A program made the position numbers and the translations under genes. 64,000 nt of DNA from Anderseniella sp963759095 (GTDB lineage Bacteria; Pseudomonadota; Alphaproteobacteria; Rhizobiales; Aestuariivirgaceae): the NCBI GenBank assembly GCA_963759095.1, contig CAVWYF010000040.1, forward strand, positions 62,001 to 126,000, written 5' to 3'. Below the pieces are notes generated by a model that was given only the letters and a program-made list of their open reading frames with translations, was not told the origin of the DNA and did not search any database. Shown here one piece after another: positions 18,808 to 27,630 of this stretch. How positions within the stretch are numbered: the stretch's first letter is position 1; the number at the start of each line of letters is the position of its first letter.

Positions 18808-19657
18808 TCAGTCATCCTCCCATCGGAATGCATCTCCATGCACTTTTACGCGGCCAATGGACGGTAACGAGAAGTGACTGCCCAGCACTTTCCGGTTTGC
18901 TTCAGATGCATCCTCCAGCAATTGCCGGCGTGAGACAGCAGCCAGATCCGGGTCGGTATCATACTTGAAATGCCAGTCCGGCCGCCAGCACTGGGCTGAT
19001 GTGTGCAATGCATCGCCGGTGATGACCGCTTCGGCAGTGCCGCTCTTCACCAGGACCGAAACATGGCCGGGCGTGTGGCCGGGAGTGGGGATCAATGTGA
19101 TGCAATCACCAAGCATATGTCCTGCCGTAACAAGCTCGGTCTGCCCGGCTTCAACCACTGGCAGGACGCTCTGCGTATACGCGTTGCCTGCCGAATCTAC
19201 GAAAAAACTCTTCGTCAGCGGCAGGCATCAGATACCGCGCATTGGGAAATGTGGGAACCCAGCGCCCGTCCTCAAGCCTGGTGTTCCACCCGACATGATC
19301 GGTGTGCAGATGTGTGCACAGCACATAATCCATATCCATCGGGCCAACGCCGGCAGCCGTCAGCGCAGCCATGAAGCGGCCATCGGACCGCTGGTTCCAG
19401 TCCGGCGTGTTAGGGTTGGATTTGTCGTTGCCGACACAACTGTCGACCAGAATGAGGTGCGCAGGTGTTTTCAGCAGAAACCCCTGTATCGGCAGGATCA
19501 GCCGTCCGGTCACGCTGCATAATTGATCGGGAACGTGCTCGGCGATCGTCTCCCGAGCCTCCGGTCCGGCGGTTGGAAAAAGCTCTTCAGGGCTCAGAAA
19601 CGGCCCGTTTATTTCCAGGATGCGCCAGACTTCAACGTCACCTATTCTGCACAGCAT
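18808..19657 (-). CDS. Metallo-beta-lactamase-fold hydrolase, one frameshift
   Basis: MBL-fold hydrolase resembling the quorum-quenching lactonase and methyl-parathion-hydrolase group. The metal motif is THLHTDHVGWN, followed by a conserved His in TPGHTPGHVSV and an Asp in VITGDALH. The frame breaks in a run of six A at 19202-19207 on the plus strand; removing one base joins AADEEFF to VDSAGNAYTQSVLPVVEAG and restores about 282 residues, normal length. The break in a homopolymer favours sequencing error. It starts at the ATG at 19657. It stands alone between the hydroxylase-like gene and the sulfotransferase. Confidence 0.8.
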
Positions 19658-19835
19658 CTGAAGCTTCCCAATGTTCTGTTGTCCAGGCGCAATTGATAGC
19701 AGTTTCCACCTGGTTCACCAACGTCAGGCGGGCCAATGACCGCTCTGCGCGCAGCAACACTGCGGGTGATGAGATGGACCGGTCGATTGGGGCAATGGTG
19801 TAACAACATGCACCGTGACCCGGGCCACCTGGACT

Positions 19836-20474
19836 TCACCGGTCTTTCCCGAATGAGTAGTCTCCGAACTCGATGTCGTCGGCATAGATCTGCGCAACAA
19901 TGTCCATCGTTTCTTGCGAATAGTATGTGCTGTAGTGCAAATGCGCGGACGGGTTTACCCTGGTAATCTCGACATCCAGACCCAGCTTTTCATTCATCAG
20001 GTAATTGAATTCGCCGGAGAAATTTTCAAACCTGGCGACGTAGTCGACATCTGCAGCGGGAAACAGGGTGGTCTGCCTGCGTATGTGTCTGTTGCAGGTA
20101 TCAAGGTCCTGCGCCCGGCAGCAGCGGACGAAAAAGTCAAAATCCTTTCCCCAGCATTCCCCGAACGCCAACTTGCCGACCACTTTGTCGGCGTAGCAAC
20201 TCACCAGGCGGTCCCAGGGATTGCGGACCATGCAGAACTTGAACCGCGAGGCATGCTGTTTCGGGTAATAGGGTAAAAACGACCCGTTCATATCAAGCTG
20301 GCAATTCTGATCAAACGCAGACAACAGGGTTCGGGTTCCGCACTTGGCGATACGGAACCAGGTAAATGCGTGTTTTTCTGATGCGGTGATGTTGTACGAC
20401 GGACCCTTGCTCATGGCCGACAAGCGGGACTTCATGTGCCATTTGGCTTGTTGAACCAGTCTATGCATAGCCAC
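19836..20474 (-). CDS. Sulfotransferase family protein
   Basis: Protein of 212 residues of the Golgi-type sulfotransferase (Sulfotransfer_2) group, which moves sulfate from PAPS to a sugar or other acceptor. The 5'-phosphosulfate loop is FRIAKCGTRTLLSAF and the 3'-phosphate-binding segment is CMVRNPWDRLVSCYADKV. Cysteines are numerous (FVRCCRAQDLDTC). I used the GTG at 20474, preceded by AGGA; an ATG at 20468 would remove two residues. No carbohydrate biosynthesis cluster is adjacent, so the acceptor is unknown. Confidence 0.8.
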   Translation of the reverse strand: MAMHRLVQQAKWHMKSRLSAMSKGPSYNITASEKHAFTWFRIAKCGTRTLLSAFDQNCQLDMNGSFLPYYPKQHASRFKFCMVRNPWDRLVSCYADKVVGKLAFGECWGKDFDFFVRCCRAQDLDTCNRHIRRQTTLFPAADVDYVARFENFSGEFNYLMNEKLGLDVEITRVNPSAHLHYSTYYSQETMDIVAQIYADDIEFGDYSFGKDR

Positions 20475-20503
20475 GGGTTGTCCTCATTCAACATCTGCCT
20501 GCA

Positions 20504-21025
20504 TCACACTTCCAACGCCAACTTTTCATCTTCCAGAAACGCCCGCAAGGCCCGTGGCAGGGCATAGTAGCGCGGCTCTTCTGTTTCGAGCTTGCCGATC
20601 ACGGTCTCGACCAGCGGCATCACCTGCCGTTCAATGAAATCCCTCTGCGCTGTATGCAGGCTGGTGACGGCGGTGGGGTCTTTTGCATTGGCGTGTTCCT
20701 GCGCGGTTGTGAACTGCAGGAACTCCAGCATAATCGACAGGTGGTCCGGCAGTTCGCCGCCGTCGCGGCGTTTGAGGCCGAAATGGTCGTACCAGCGGAT
20801 CATTTCCTGGTAGAGGTCGGTCTGGTCGCGCTCCAGATGGGCCGACGCATGCAGCGAGACACCGGTTTTGGAAATTGCCGGGTCAAAGGCGGCCATGAAG
20901 GCGGCGCCAGCGTCGTCTGGCGGGGGTGGCACCATTGTTTCGTCCAGCACATCGCTGCCGCCGGTTGCCGAGCGGAAGGCGGCGGCAAAGCCGCCATAAA
21001 CGGCAGAGCGTTCAAGCGGCGTCAT
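20504..21025 (-). CDS. Molybdoenzyme maturation chaperone (TorD/DmsD-like, delta)
   Basis: Protein of 173 residues encoded last in the molybdoenzyme operon, overlapping the alpha gene by 14 bases. It is helical, with a HASAHLERDQTDLYQEMIRWY segment and E-P-RYYALPRALRAFLE near the end, matching the layout of DmsD/TorD/DdhD-type chaperones that bind the Tat signal of the alpha subunit and hold it for cofactor loading. I placed the start at 21025; the longer frame upstream lies inside the alpha gene. It is cytoplasmic and should not be part of the final enzyme. The family call relies partly on position. Confidence 0.75.
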   Translation of the reverse strand: MTPLERSAVYGGFAAAFRSATGGSDVLDETMVPPPPDDAGAAFMAAFDPAISKTGVSLHASAHLERDQTDLYQEMIRWYDHFGLKRRDGGELPDHLSIMLEFLQFTTAQEHANAKDPTAVTSLHTAQRDFIERQVMPLVETVIGKLETEEPRYYALPRALRAFLEDEKLALEV

Positions 21026-23930
21026 TGCTGCTTTCGGCCCCGGAAGAAACCCGAGGACCCGAGATGCGGGTGATCTCGATGCGGGTATCGCGGTCAAAGC
21101 TGTTGGGCTGGCCTTCCAGCATGCCGACCTTCAGATGGGCGTGATCGCCGGCCAGTTCCACCGGGTTGATCGGCGACGGTGACACTTCGCGCGGCGAGCC
21201 GGTGCCTGCGAACTGATAATTCTCCCAGGCGTGATACATGAAGGCCTGGCCGGGGCGCATGGCGTGGGTGACTTTCACCCGAACCTCAAACTCGCCGACA
21301 TCGTTGTGACAGCGCACCCAGTCGCCATCAGCGATGCCGCGGTCTGCGGAATCCTTGATGCCGATCATGATATAGGGCTGACCGCGGTTTAGCCGGTTCA
21401 TCAGCCGGTTGTCGCGCCACACGCCGTGAATGGACCAGCGCGTATGCCCGCCGGTCATCATCAGCGGATAGTCGCCGCCGATCTTTGGCGGCTTCTTGTA
21501 GACGGGCAGTTGCTCGTCGTGTTCCAGATACAGGTCATGATCGAGATAGAACTGGATGCGTTTCGACTGGGTCGGGTATGGCAGCTTGTCGTGGATATGA
21601 TAGGTCAGCGGAATGAACGGCTTGCCTTCTTCCAGCTTGCCGGCATTGCCGATGGCCAGCGGTGAAATGCCGATGGAATTATAGCGCGCATAACCCTTTT
21701 CCTTCTGCTCCTCCCACGACACGTGCGACAGGTTGCTGGATGCATCGATGATGGCGCCTGCCGCCTTGTCGGTATCGTCTTCCAGGAACTTTCCGTCCAT
21801 GGTCATGTCTTCGTACAGATTGTCGAGCTGCACGGTCTTGCCGAGATGCGAGACGATTGAGCTGATGCCGCGTTCGCGGGCGCGTTTCTGGACATGCTTG
21901 GTCAGCATGGTGAAAATCCAGAAGTCGGGCTTGGCCTCGCCGAGCGGTTCAACCGCCTTGTTGGTGACGTGGTTGAACGGCACCAGCGGGGTTACCCACT
22001 TGTGGTCGGTGGTCTCGTACCAGGCCGCAGCCGGCAGTATGTAGTCGGCAAACTGGGCCGTGGACGACATGCGAAAATCCACTACCACCGACAGTTTCAG
22101 CTTGGGCCACAGCACCTCGGTGAGCTTTTGCGAGCCGCGCACCGAGCGCAGCGGGTTGGAGCAATAGTGGAACAGGATGCGCGGGTCGGTACCGGCGGGC
22201 GGCTGCAGCGGCAGCCACTTGTTGTCGAGCGATTCCCTGACCGCCTCGCGCACCGGCTTCTTCAGGTCCGGCAGCCATTGATCAGCGGTTTCGGCCAGTT
22301 CCATGACACCGCCGTGCACCTGCCAGAACAGGGCAGCCGACGTCCAGATCGGCAGGTTGCCGCCAATGTCCTTGAACGAGTTGTTGCCGAGTTTCTTGAA
22401 GAACATTTCAGCCGTGTCACCAGCGGCCAGGTCGGTCAGCAGGTCGAGCCCGATATCGGTGCCGAACTTCATCCGGTCGCCATTGCGGAAGCCGGAGACA
22501 TAATCCTCCCAGCCGTCATTGGCCAGGAAGGCAAACGCCGAATAGCCCGATCCAGGGCGTCCCATCTGGCCCTGCAAGGCCCAGATCAGGATCATGGCGC
22601 GCTCGGTCAGATTGCCATGAAAATACTTGTTCATGGAGCTGCCGGAAACGTTCGACAGTGCCTTGGCTTTGATACACAGATTGGCAAATTTCCTGATCAC
22701 TGAAACCGGTGTGCCGGTCATCTTCGAGGCCGCCTCAAAAGTATAGGGTTCCAGGCGATCCTTGAGCAGCGAGTAGACAGAGCGGACCGGAATTTTTCCG
22801 CCACCAAGAACATCGATTGTCGTGTCGACATCGAGCACCGGATCCAGCGTTCCGAGCTTCAGCGACTTGGCCGGCGCCGTCATGGGCCCGCGTATCTTGT
22901 CCATCAGCGTGAAGCGGTCGGTGCGCCCGCCCTTGGCGTCTTTTTCCGACAACAGCTTGCCGGTGTCGGTGCGCACCAGCAAAGGCAGGTCGGTCTGCTC
23001 GGCAACGAAGCTTTCATTGACGTGACTGCCAAAGATGATTTCACGGGCCACCGCCAAAGCAAGGGCCGCATCGGTGCCCGGCGCCAGCGGCACCCACAAA
23101 TCCGCCTTGATGGCGGACGGGGAATAGTCCGGGGCGATGCACACGATCTGCGAGCCGTTATAGCGGGCCTCGGTGAAAAAGTGCGCATTGGGGATCGACG
23201 TCACGATCGGGTTCGAGCCCCAGATCAGGATCACGTCGGAATAGAAATAGTCCTCGATGGACCGGTCCATATAGATATTGCCGAAGGTCTCGAAGGCACC
23301 GCGATGGCCGTCGCCGTTCGAGGAATTCGAGTCCAGCGATATGGAATGGGTGAGCTGGGCAAACCGGGCCTGACCGGCATTGGCGGCGCCGACATTGATG
23401 TCGGGGCCCATGTCCCAGATAACCCGGTCGGTGCCTTCTTGCGCGACCACGTCGATAAACTTGTCGGCAATGTCGTCAAGCGCCTCATCCCAGGTGACCC
23501 GCTCCCATTTGCCGGATCCGCGTTCACCCGCCTGCTTGAGCGGATAGCGGATGCGGCTTTCCTCATACATGCGCTTGGAGAACGAACAGCCCTTCTGGCA
23601 GCCGCGCGGGTTCATGTCCGGCACGTCCGCATTGAGCTGGGGGTAGTCGGCCGCCTGTTCCTCGCGGAACACGATGCCGTCGCGCACATAGACATCGAAC
23701 GCACAGTGCGCCTGGTACCAGCAATTGATCAGGTGGGTGCCGCGGACGGTTTTGTCCCAGGTCCACTTGTTGCGGTAAATGTCGACGATTTTGGTGTAGT
23801 CGCGAGGCCGCGAGCCTGCCAGCGCGGTCAGCGACTGGCCGGACCCGGCAATGAAATCCGGCAGCGCCAGCGATGCGGTGACCACCGCACCGGCTTTCAG
23901 GAAATTCCGCCGTGTCAGTCCGCTGCTCAC
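21012..23930 (-). CDS. Type II DMSO-reductase-family molybdopterin alpha subunit
   Basis: Catalytic subunit of 972 residues. It has a Tat signal (TRRNFLKAGAVVTASLALP), so it is exported folded to the periplasm. The Fe-S region runs HLINCWYQAHC through NPRGCQKGCSF, with a His rather than Cys as first ligand, as in the ethylbenzene, dimethylsulfide, chlorate and selenate group. The TSIPNAHF segment after IWGSNPIV and the C-terminal GGHTRWSIHGVWRDN are typical of that group. It lies between the beta gene and a chaperone gene, with short overlaps. The substrate cannot be fixed: dimethylsulfide, hydrocarbons, oxyanions or sterols are all known for the group. Confidence 0.88.
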   Translation of the reverse strand: MSSGLTRRNFLKAGAVVTASLALPDFIAGSGQSLTALAGSRPRDYTKIVDIYRNKWTWDKTVRGTHLINCWYQAHCAFDVYVRDGIVFREEQAADYPQLNADVPDMNPRGCQKGCSFSKRMYEESRIRYPLKQAGERGSGKWERVTWDEALDDIADKFIDVVAQEGTDRVIWDMGPDINVGAANAGQARFAQLTHSISLDSNSSNGDGHRGAFETFGNIYMDRSIEDYFYSDVILIWGSNPIVTSIPNAHFFTEARYNGSQIVCIAPDYSPSAIKADLWVPLAPGTDAALALAVAREIIFGSHVNESFVAEQTDLPLLVRTDTGKLLSEKDAKGGRTDRFTLMDKIRGPMTAPAKSLKLGTLDPVLDVDTTIDVLGGGKIPVRSVYSLLKDRLEPYTFEAASKMTGTPVSVIRKFANLCIKAKALSNVSGSSMNKYFHGNLTERAMILIWALQGQMGRPGSGYSAFAFLANDGWEDYVSGFRNGDRMKFGTDIGLDLLTDLAAGDTAEMFFKKLGNNSFKDIGGNLPIWTSAALFWQVHGGVMELAETADQWLPDLKKPVREAVRESLDNKWLPLQPPAGTDPRILFHYCSNPLRSVRGSQKLTEVLWPKLKLSVVVDFRMSSTAQFADYILPAAAWYETTDHKWVTPLVPFNHVTNKAVEPLGEAKPDFWIFTMLTKHVQKRARERGISSIVSHLGKTVQLDNLYEDMTMDGKFLEDDTDKAAGAIIDASSNLSHVSWEEQKEKGYARYNSIGISPLAIGNAGKLEEGKPFIPLTYHIHDKLPYPTQSKRIQFYLDHDLYLEHDEQLPVYKKPPKIGGDYPLMMTGGHTRWSIHGVWRDNRLMNRLNRGQPYIMIGIKDSADRGIADGDWVRCHNDVGEFEVRVKVTHAMRPGQAFMYHAWENYQFAGTGSPREVSPSPINPVELAGDHAHLKVGMLEGQPNSFDRDTRIEITRISGPRVSSGAESSNDAA

Positions 23931-25018
23931 TGGCTGGAACCTCCGGGACCTCGATAGGCGATCTCGATTGCCGGCGGCACGATCACCGGCTCGCGTTCGA
24001 GCTCGGTGGCAATGCGTTCGATCTCGCGCGGATGGTTGGTGAACGGGCCGAACAGGTCGAGGAAGTTTTTCGAGATCAGGGTGTCCATCAGGTCAGAGCC
24101 CTTGCCCGACTGCTTGTCGGCACGGCCCTGCTTGATGCGCTCCAGCGCGGGGCCGACTTCCGGGCCGAACAGGCTTTCCAGATACTCAAGTGGAATGCGG
24201 TCCTCACCGGTCGGGTTGCCGTCATCATCGAATTTTTCCGGCGACAAGGGCGGGATATAGAACACATTGGGTTCGGTTTCATATTCAGGGTGCAGCCCCA
24301 GGGCCACCTTGTGCACATTGACCAGTTTGTGGATCGGTCCGTCTTCATCTTCCAGGAAACCGAGAAACCGCACCCGGCCCGGGCACTGGCGCGAGCACGC
24401 CGTTGCCACGCCCTGTTCGATGCGCGGCAGGCAAAACACGCATTTCTGCGCATGGCCGGTGACGTGGTTGTAGTAGATTTCCTTGTAGGGACACGCCGAC
24501 TGGCAGAACCTTAAACCCCGGCAATGGTCTTCATTGATGACGACGATACCGTCTTCCTCGCGCTTGGTGATGGCACCGCGCGGGCAGGCTTCCATGCAGG
24601 CAGGCTTGGTGCAGTGATTGCAGATGCGCGGGATGTAGAAGAAGTAGGAGTTGGGGTAATCACCGGCACCCACATCCTCGTCCCAGTTGGTGCCCCATTG
24701 CGGCTCCTCGCCGATGGGTTTCAACGCCTCATTGCCGGCACCGGAGAACAGGGCTTCCTTGTAGTTCAGCTCAAAGCCTTCGCCGAAATCACCCTGCGCC
24801 GGGCGCACGCCCTTTTGCGGCTCGCCGCCCTTGAAGCCACCGCCCATCTGCTCCCAGTCTTTCGGCGTGCCGTGGCCGGGCGCGGTATTGACCTGGTTCC
24901 ACCACATGCCTTCCTGGCCCTCACCGGAGGTCCAAGAGGTCTTGCAGGCGACAGTGCAAGTCTGGCAGCCAATGCACTTGTTGAGATCGATGACCATTGC
25001 CACCTGGCGATTGCTCAT
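23927..25018 (-). CDS. Molybdoenzyme iron-sulfur beta subunit
   Basis: Electron-transfer subunit of 363 residues with four Cys clusters: CIGCQTCTVAC, CNHCTKPACMEAC, CRGLRFCQSACPY and CVFCLPRIEQGVATACSRQCPGR, as in DdhB, EbdB and NarH. It links the molybdenum centre of alpha to the haem of gamma. No signal peptide is present; family members are carried out by the alpha Tat signal. I start it at 25018 (MSNRQVAMVIDLNKC) behind GAAGGAG; an in-frame start at 25045 would add nine residues and overlap gamma. The stop overlaps the alpha ATG (ATGA). Confidence 0.9.
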   Translation of the reverse strand: MSNRQVAMVIDLNKCIGCQTCTVACKTSWTSGEGQEGMWWNQVNTAPGHGTPKDWEQMGGGFKGGEPQKGVRPAQGDFGEGFELNYKEALFSGAGNEALKPIGEEPQWGTNWDEDVGAGDYPNSYFFYIPRICNHCTKPACMEACPRGAITKREEDGIVVINEDHCRGLRFCQSACPYKEIYYNHVTGHAQKCVFCLPRIEQGVATACSRQCPGRVRFLGFLEDEDGPIHKLVNVHKVALGLHPEYETEPNVFYIPPLSPEKFDDDGNPTGEDRIPLEYLESLFGPEVGPALERIKQGRADKQSGKGSDLMDTLISKNFLDLFGPFTNHPREIERIATELEREPVIVPPAIEIAYRGPGGSSQ

Positions 25019-25034
25019 ATGGATTTCAGCTCCT

Positions 25035-25673
25035 TCAAGCGTCAATATTCAGTGGCGACCAGTCCGCCGACACCGCCTTGATGCCGGCGCGCTCCTCATT
25101 GGAGCCGTTCCAGACGGCAAAGCCGATCTGGGTATCGGTGCCGGGCTGCAGGGTAGCGGCTTCTGGCCCGCCCGCAAGGGTGCGCAACATTACAATTGTC
25201 CAATACCCTTGCGACCACCCGGCCGTCACGCTTTCGCTCACCGGCGTACCGGGGACGGACGACCCGATACCCCAGGCGACAACCGATCGGATCTTGTTCT
25301 TCATGGCCTGCCACTGGATGAACTGCACCGGCTCGTCTTCCGTGCCCATAGTCCACAACACCGGCTCCCCTTTAATCGGGAAAGCGATTGCCGCGCCATC
25401 GGGGAAACCCTCGCGGCCACCGGTTTCCGGTTTTTCCGACGCCCAGCGCAGGCGCACCGCGATGGTTGTCCCGTCATGCACAGACTGCGCCTTGAGACTG
25501 GCCAACTGGCCATAGGGCCGATCGCGCCAATTGGCCTGGATGAAGCCGTTGGGCTGCATTTCAACCGGCGCGGGCACCATCTCGACGGTTTCGGCAAAAA
25601 CCTGATGCCATCCGGCCGCCGTGGTGGCCGCATAATCGGCAATGGTAGTGATTTTTACGGACTGCAAGGGCAC
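25035..25673 (-). CDS. Molybdoenzyme haem-b gamma subunit (DdhC/EbdC-like)
   Basis: Protein of 212 residues, first gene of the operon, related to the ethylbenzene-dehydrogenase-type haem-binding domain. Family features are ALRLRW-like GTTIAVRLRWASEKPE, the DGAAIAFPIKGEPVLWTMG loop and the GYWTIVMLRTL strand near the C terminus. In this enzyme group gamma holds haem b and passes electrons to a soluble cytochrome c. No Sec or Tat signal is visible at the GTG start (MPLQSVKITTIADYAATT), unlike many gamma subunits that have one, so export may rely on alpha. A stop codon lies in frame shortly upstream, ruling out a longer version in this frame. Confidence 0.8.
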   Translation of the reverse strand: MPLQSVKITTIADYAATTAAGWHQVFAETVEMVPAPVEMQPNGFIQANWRDRPYGQLASLKAQSVHDGTTIAVRLRWASEKPETGGREGFPDGAAIAFPIKGEPVLWTMGTEDEPVQFIQWQAMKNKIRSVVAWGIGSSVPGTPVSESVTAGWSQGYWTIVMLRTLAGGPEAATLQPGTDTQIGFAVWNGSNEERAGIKAVSADWSPLNIDA

Positions 25674-25782
25674 CGCCTCAAAACTGTTTGTCTGCTACGC
25701 CACATATAGGGTTTGGCCAGCCGGTTGCACAGGACAAACTGGCGGCCTGCGCCATTGTGCCCCTGAACCTTTAGGTCCAGCC

Positions 25783-26734
25783 TCAAGGATACCTTACGCC
25801 CGGCAGCACACAGAGCATTTCATAGAGAATATGGGCCCCGATCAGTGCGGTATTGCCGGACGGATCATAGGGCGGCGACACTTCCACCAGATCACCGCCG
25901 ACAAGGTTCAGGCCCCTCGCACCGCGCACGATCTCCAGCGCCTGCCAGGTAGTCAGCCCGCCCATTTCCACCGTGCCGGTGCCCGGCGCGAAGGCGGGGT
26001 CAAGACTGTCTATATCGTAGGTGAAGTAACACGGGTGATCACCGATCTTTGCCTGCACCTGCTCCATTAATGGTGCCATGGACTTGTACCAGCACTCTTC
26101 CGCAGTGACCACGGTGAAGCCCTGCTCGCGCGGCCAGTCGAAATCTGCCGGGGCATAGCCGGTGCCGCGCAGGCCGATCTGGAACACCTTGTCCTGCGCC
26201 AACAGGCCTTCTTCCACAGCACGGCGGAACGGGGTGCCATGGGCGATTTTTTCGCCGAACATGTGCTCGTTGATGTCGGCATGGGCGTCGATGTGCAGCA
26301 GCGCCACGGGCCCGTGTTTCCTGTGCATGGCGCGCAGGATGGGCAGGGTCAGGGTGTGATCACCACCCAGCGTCAGCGGCACGCAGTCCTGCGCCAGAAT
26401 CCGGTCATAGGCTTTTTCGATGATCCTGACCGATTTCTTCAGGTCGAAGGTGTTGACGGCGACATCACCGATGTCGGCGACCTGCAGCGAGTTCGAACGG
26501 GGCAGCACCTGTCGCCATGTTGTAGGGCCGCAACATGCAGCTTTCCGCCCTGATCTGGCGCGGTCCGTGCCGGGTGCCGGAGCGGTTTGAAGTGCCGATG
26601 TCCATGGGCACGCCGACGAAACAGGCATCCAGGCCCCGGGCGGTTTTTGCCGTCGGCAGGCGCATCATGGTGGCAGGACCCGCAAACCGCGGCATGTCGT
26701 TGCCGCCCAGCGGCTGATTGTGGCCTTGGGCCAT
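25783..26734 (-). CDS. Agmatinase/ureohydrolase-family enzyme, one frameshift
   Basis: Manganese ureohydrolase of about 316 residues after correction. Metal-ligand motifs are all present: LGGDHTLTLP, LLHIDAHADINE and YDIDSLDPAFAPGTG. Such enzymes split a guanidino compound (agmatine, guanidinobutyrate, proclavaminate or similar) to urea and an amine. The frame breaks near 26491 by one apparent extra base, where APFE should run on to SLQVADIGDVAVNTF. It lies 5 bases after the beta-hydroxyacid dehydrogenase gene on the same strand, with an AAGGA site. Which guanidino substrate is used cannot be told. Confidence 0.82.
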
Positions 26735-26739
26735 GATTG

Positions 26740-27630
26740 TCAGTCCTTTTTGTCGGGCTTCGAGTTCAGCGAACGATACGACCGAATGACCTGGCTGTCA
26801 TCCGCCCTGCCCAGTCCGGCACCGGAGGCGGCCAGGAACATCTGGTGCGCTGCTGCAGACAAGGGCAGTCCGTGACGCGCGGCACGGCCATGGTCCAGCA
26901 CGATGCCAAGGTCCTTGACGAAAATATCCACCGCCGAGCGGACTTCGGGATCATCCTCCAGCATGCGCGGTCCGCGATCATTCAGCATCCAGCTCGCCGC
27001 AGCAGATACCGACACGATATCAAACACCGACTTCGGATCGACACCGGCGGCCTCTGCCAGTTGCAGTGCTTCCGCAGCAGCGGCGATGTGAACACCGCAC
27101 AGCAACTGGTTGACCAGCTTGGCGGTGGAGCCCGCGCCGTGGTCTTCACCGACATGGAATACGTTCTTGCCGACCACGTCGAGCAAAGGCGTAGCCTTTT
27201 CGAATATATGGACCGGGCATGACGCCATGATGGTCAAGGTGCCTGTCTGGGCCCCGCCGACGCCGCCCGAAACCGGTGCGTCCACCAAGGTGAGCTGGTG
27301 CTTGGCCAGCATCTCGCCCAACGCTTTTGCCTGGGCCGGCGGCTGGGTGCACGAGGCAATGACACAAGCCCCTGACGGCAGGCTTTCAACCGCCTTGCCG
27401 GCCCCGAACAGGACATCATCGGCCTGATCGCCATTGACCACCATCAGCACGAAAAAGTCTGACACTTTCGCTGCATCGGCAGCACTGTCGGCAACCCGGC
27501 CGCCCTGATCTGCAAAGGCCTTCAGCGCGTCCTTGTTGAAATCAAACGCGGTAACGGCGTGGCCTGCCTTGACCAGATTGACCGCCATCGGTAGTCCCAT
27601 GGCACCCAAACCGATGAAGCCAATGTTCAT
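26740..27630 (-). CDS. NAD(P)-dependent beta-hydroxyacid dehydrogenase
   Basis: Protein of 296 residues of the 3-hydroxyisobutyrate / tartronate-semialdehyde reductase / threonate dehydrogenase family. The Rossmann glycine motif is GFIGLGAMGLPMAVNL, the substrate-binding signature is DAPVSGGVGGAQTGTL, and the catalytic Lys lies in GSTAKLVNQLLCGVHIAAA. The HIAAAAEALQLAEAAGVD run resembles L-threonate dehydrogenases. Its ATG overlaps the glcB stop, so it is translationally coupled to malate synthase. That coupling suggests a role in glyoxylate or hydroxyacid metabolism, for example tartronate semialdehyde reduction. Confidence 0.85.
   Translation of the reverse strand: MNIGFIGLGAMGLPMAVNLVKAGHAVTAFDFNKDALKAFADQGGRVADSAADAAKVSDFFVLMVVNGDQADDVLFGAGKAVESLPSGACVIASCTQPPAQAKALGEMLAKHQLTLVDAPVSGGVGGAQTGTLTIMASCPVHIFEKATPLLDVVGKNVFHVGEDHGAGSTAKLVNQLLCGVHIAAAAEALQLAEAAGVDPKSVFDIVSVSAAASWMLNDRGPRMLEDDPEVRSAVDIFVKDLGIVLDHGRAARHGLPLSAAAHQMFLAASGAGLGRADDSQVIRSYRSLNSKPDKKD

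Noticed and set aside
23022..23957. 311-codon plus-strand frame inside the molybdoenzyme alpha gene
   Set aside because: Antisense shadow; the minus strand encodes an unmistakable molybdopterin subunit.
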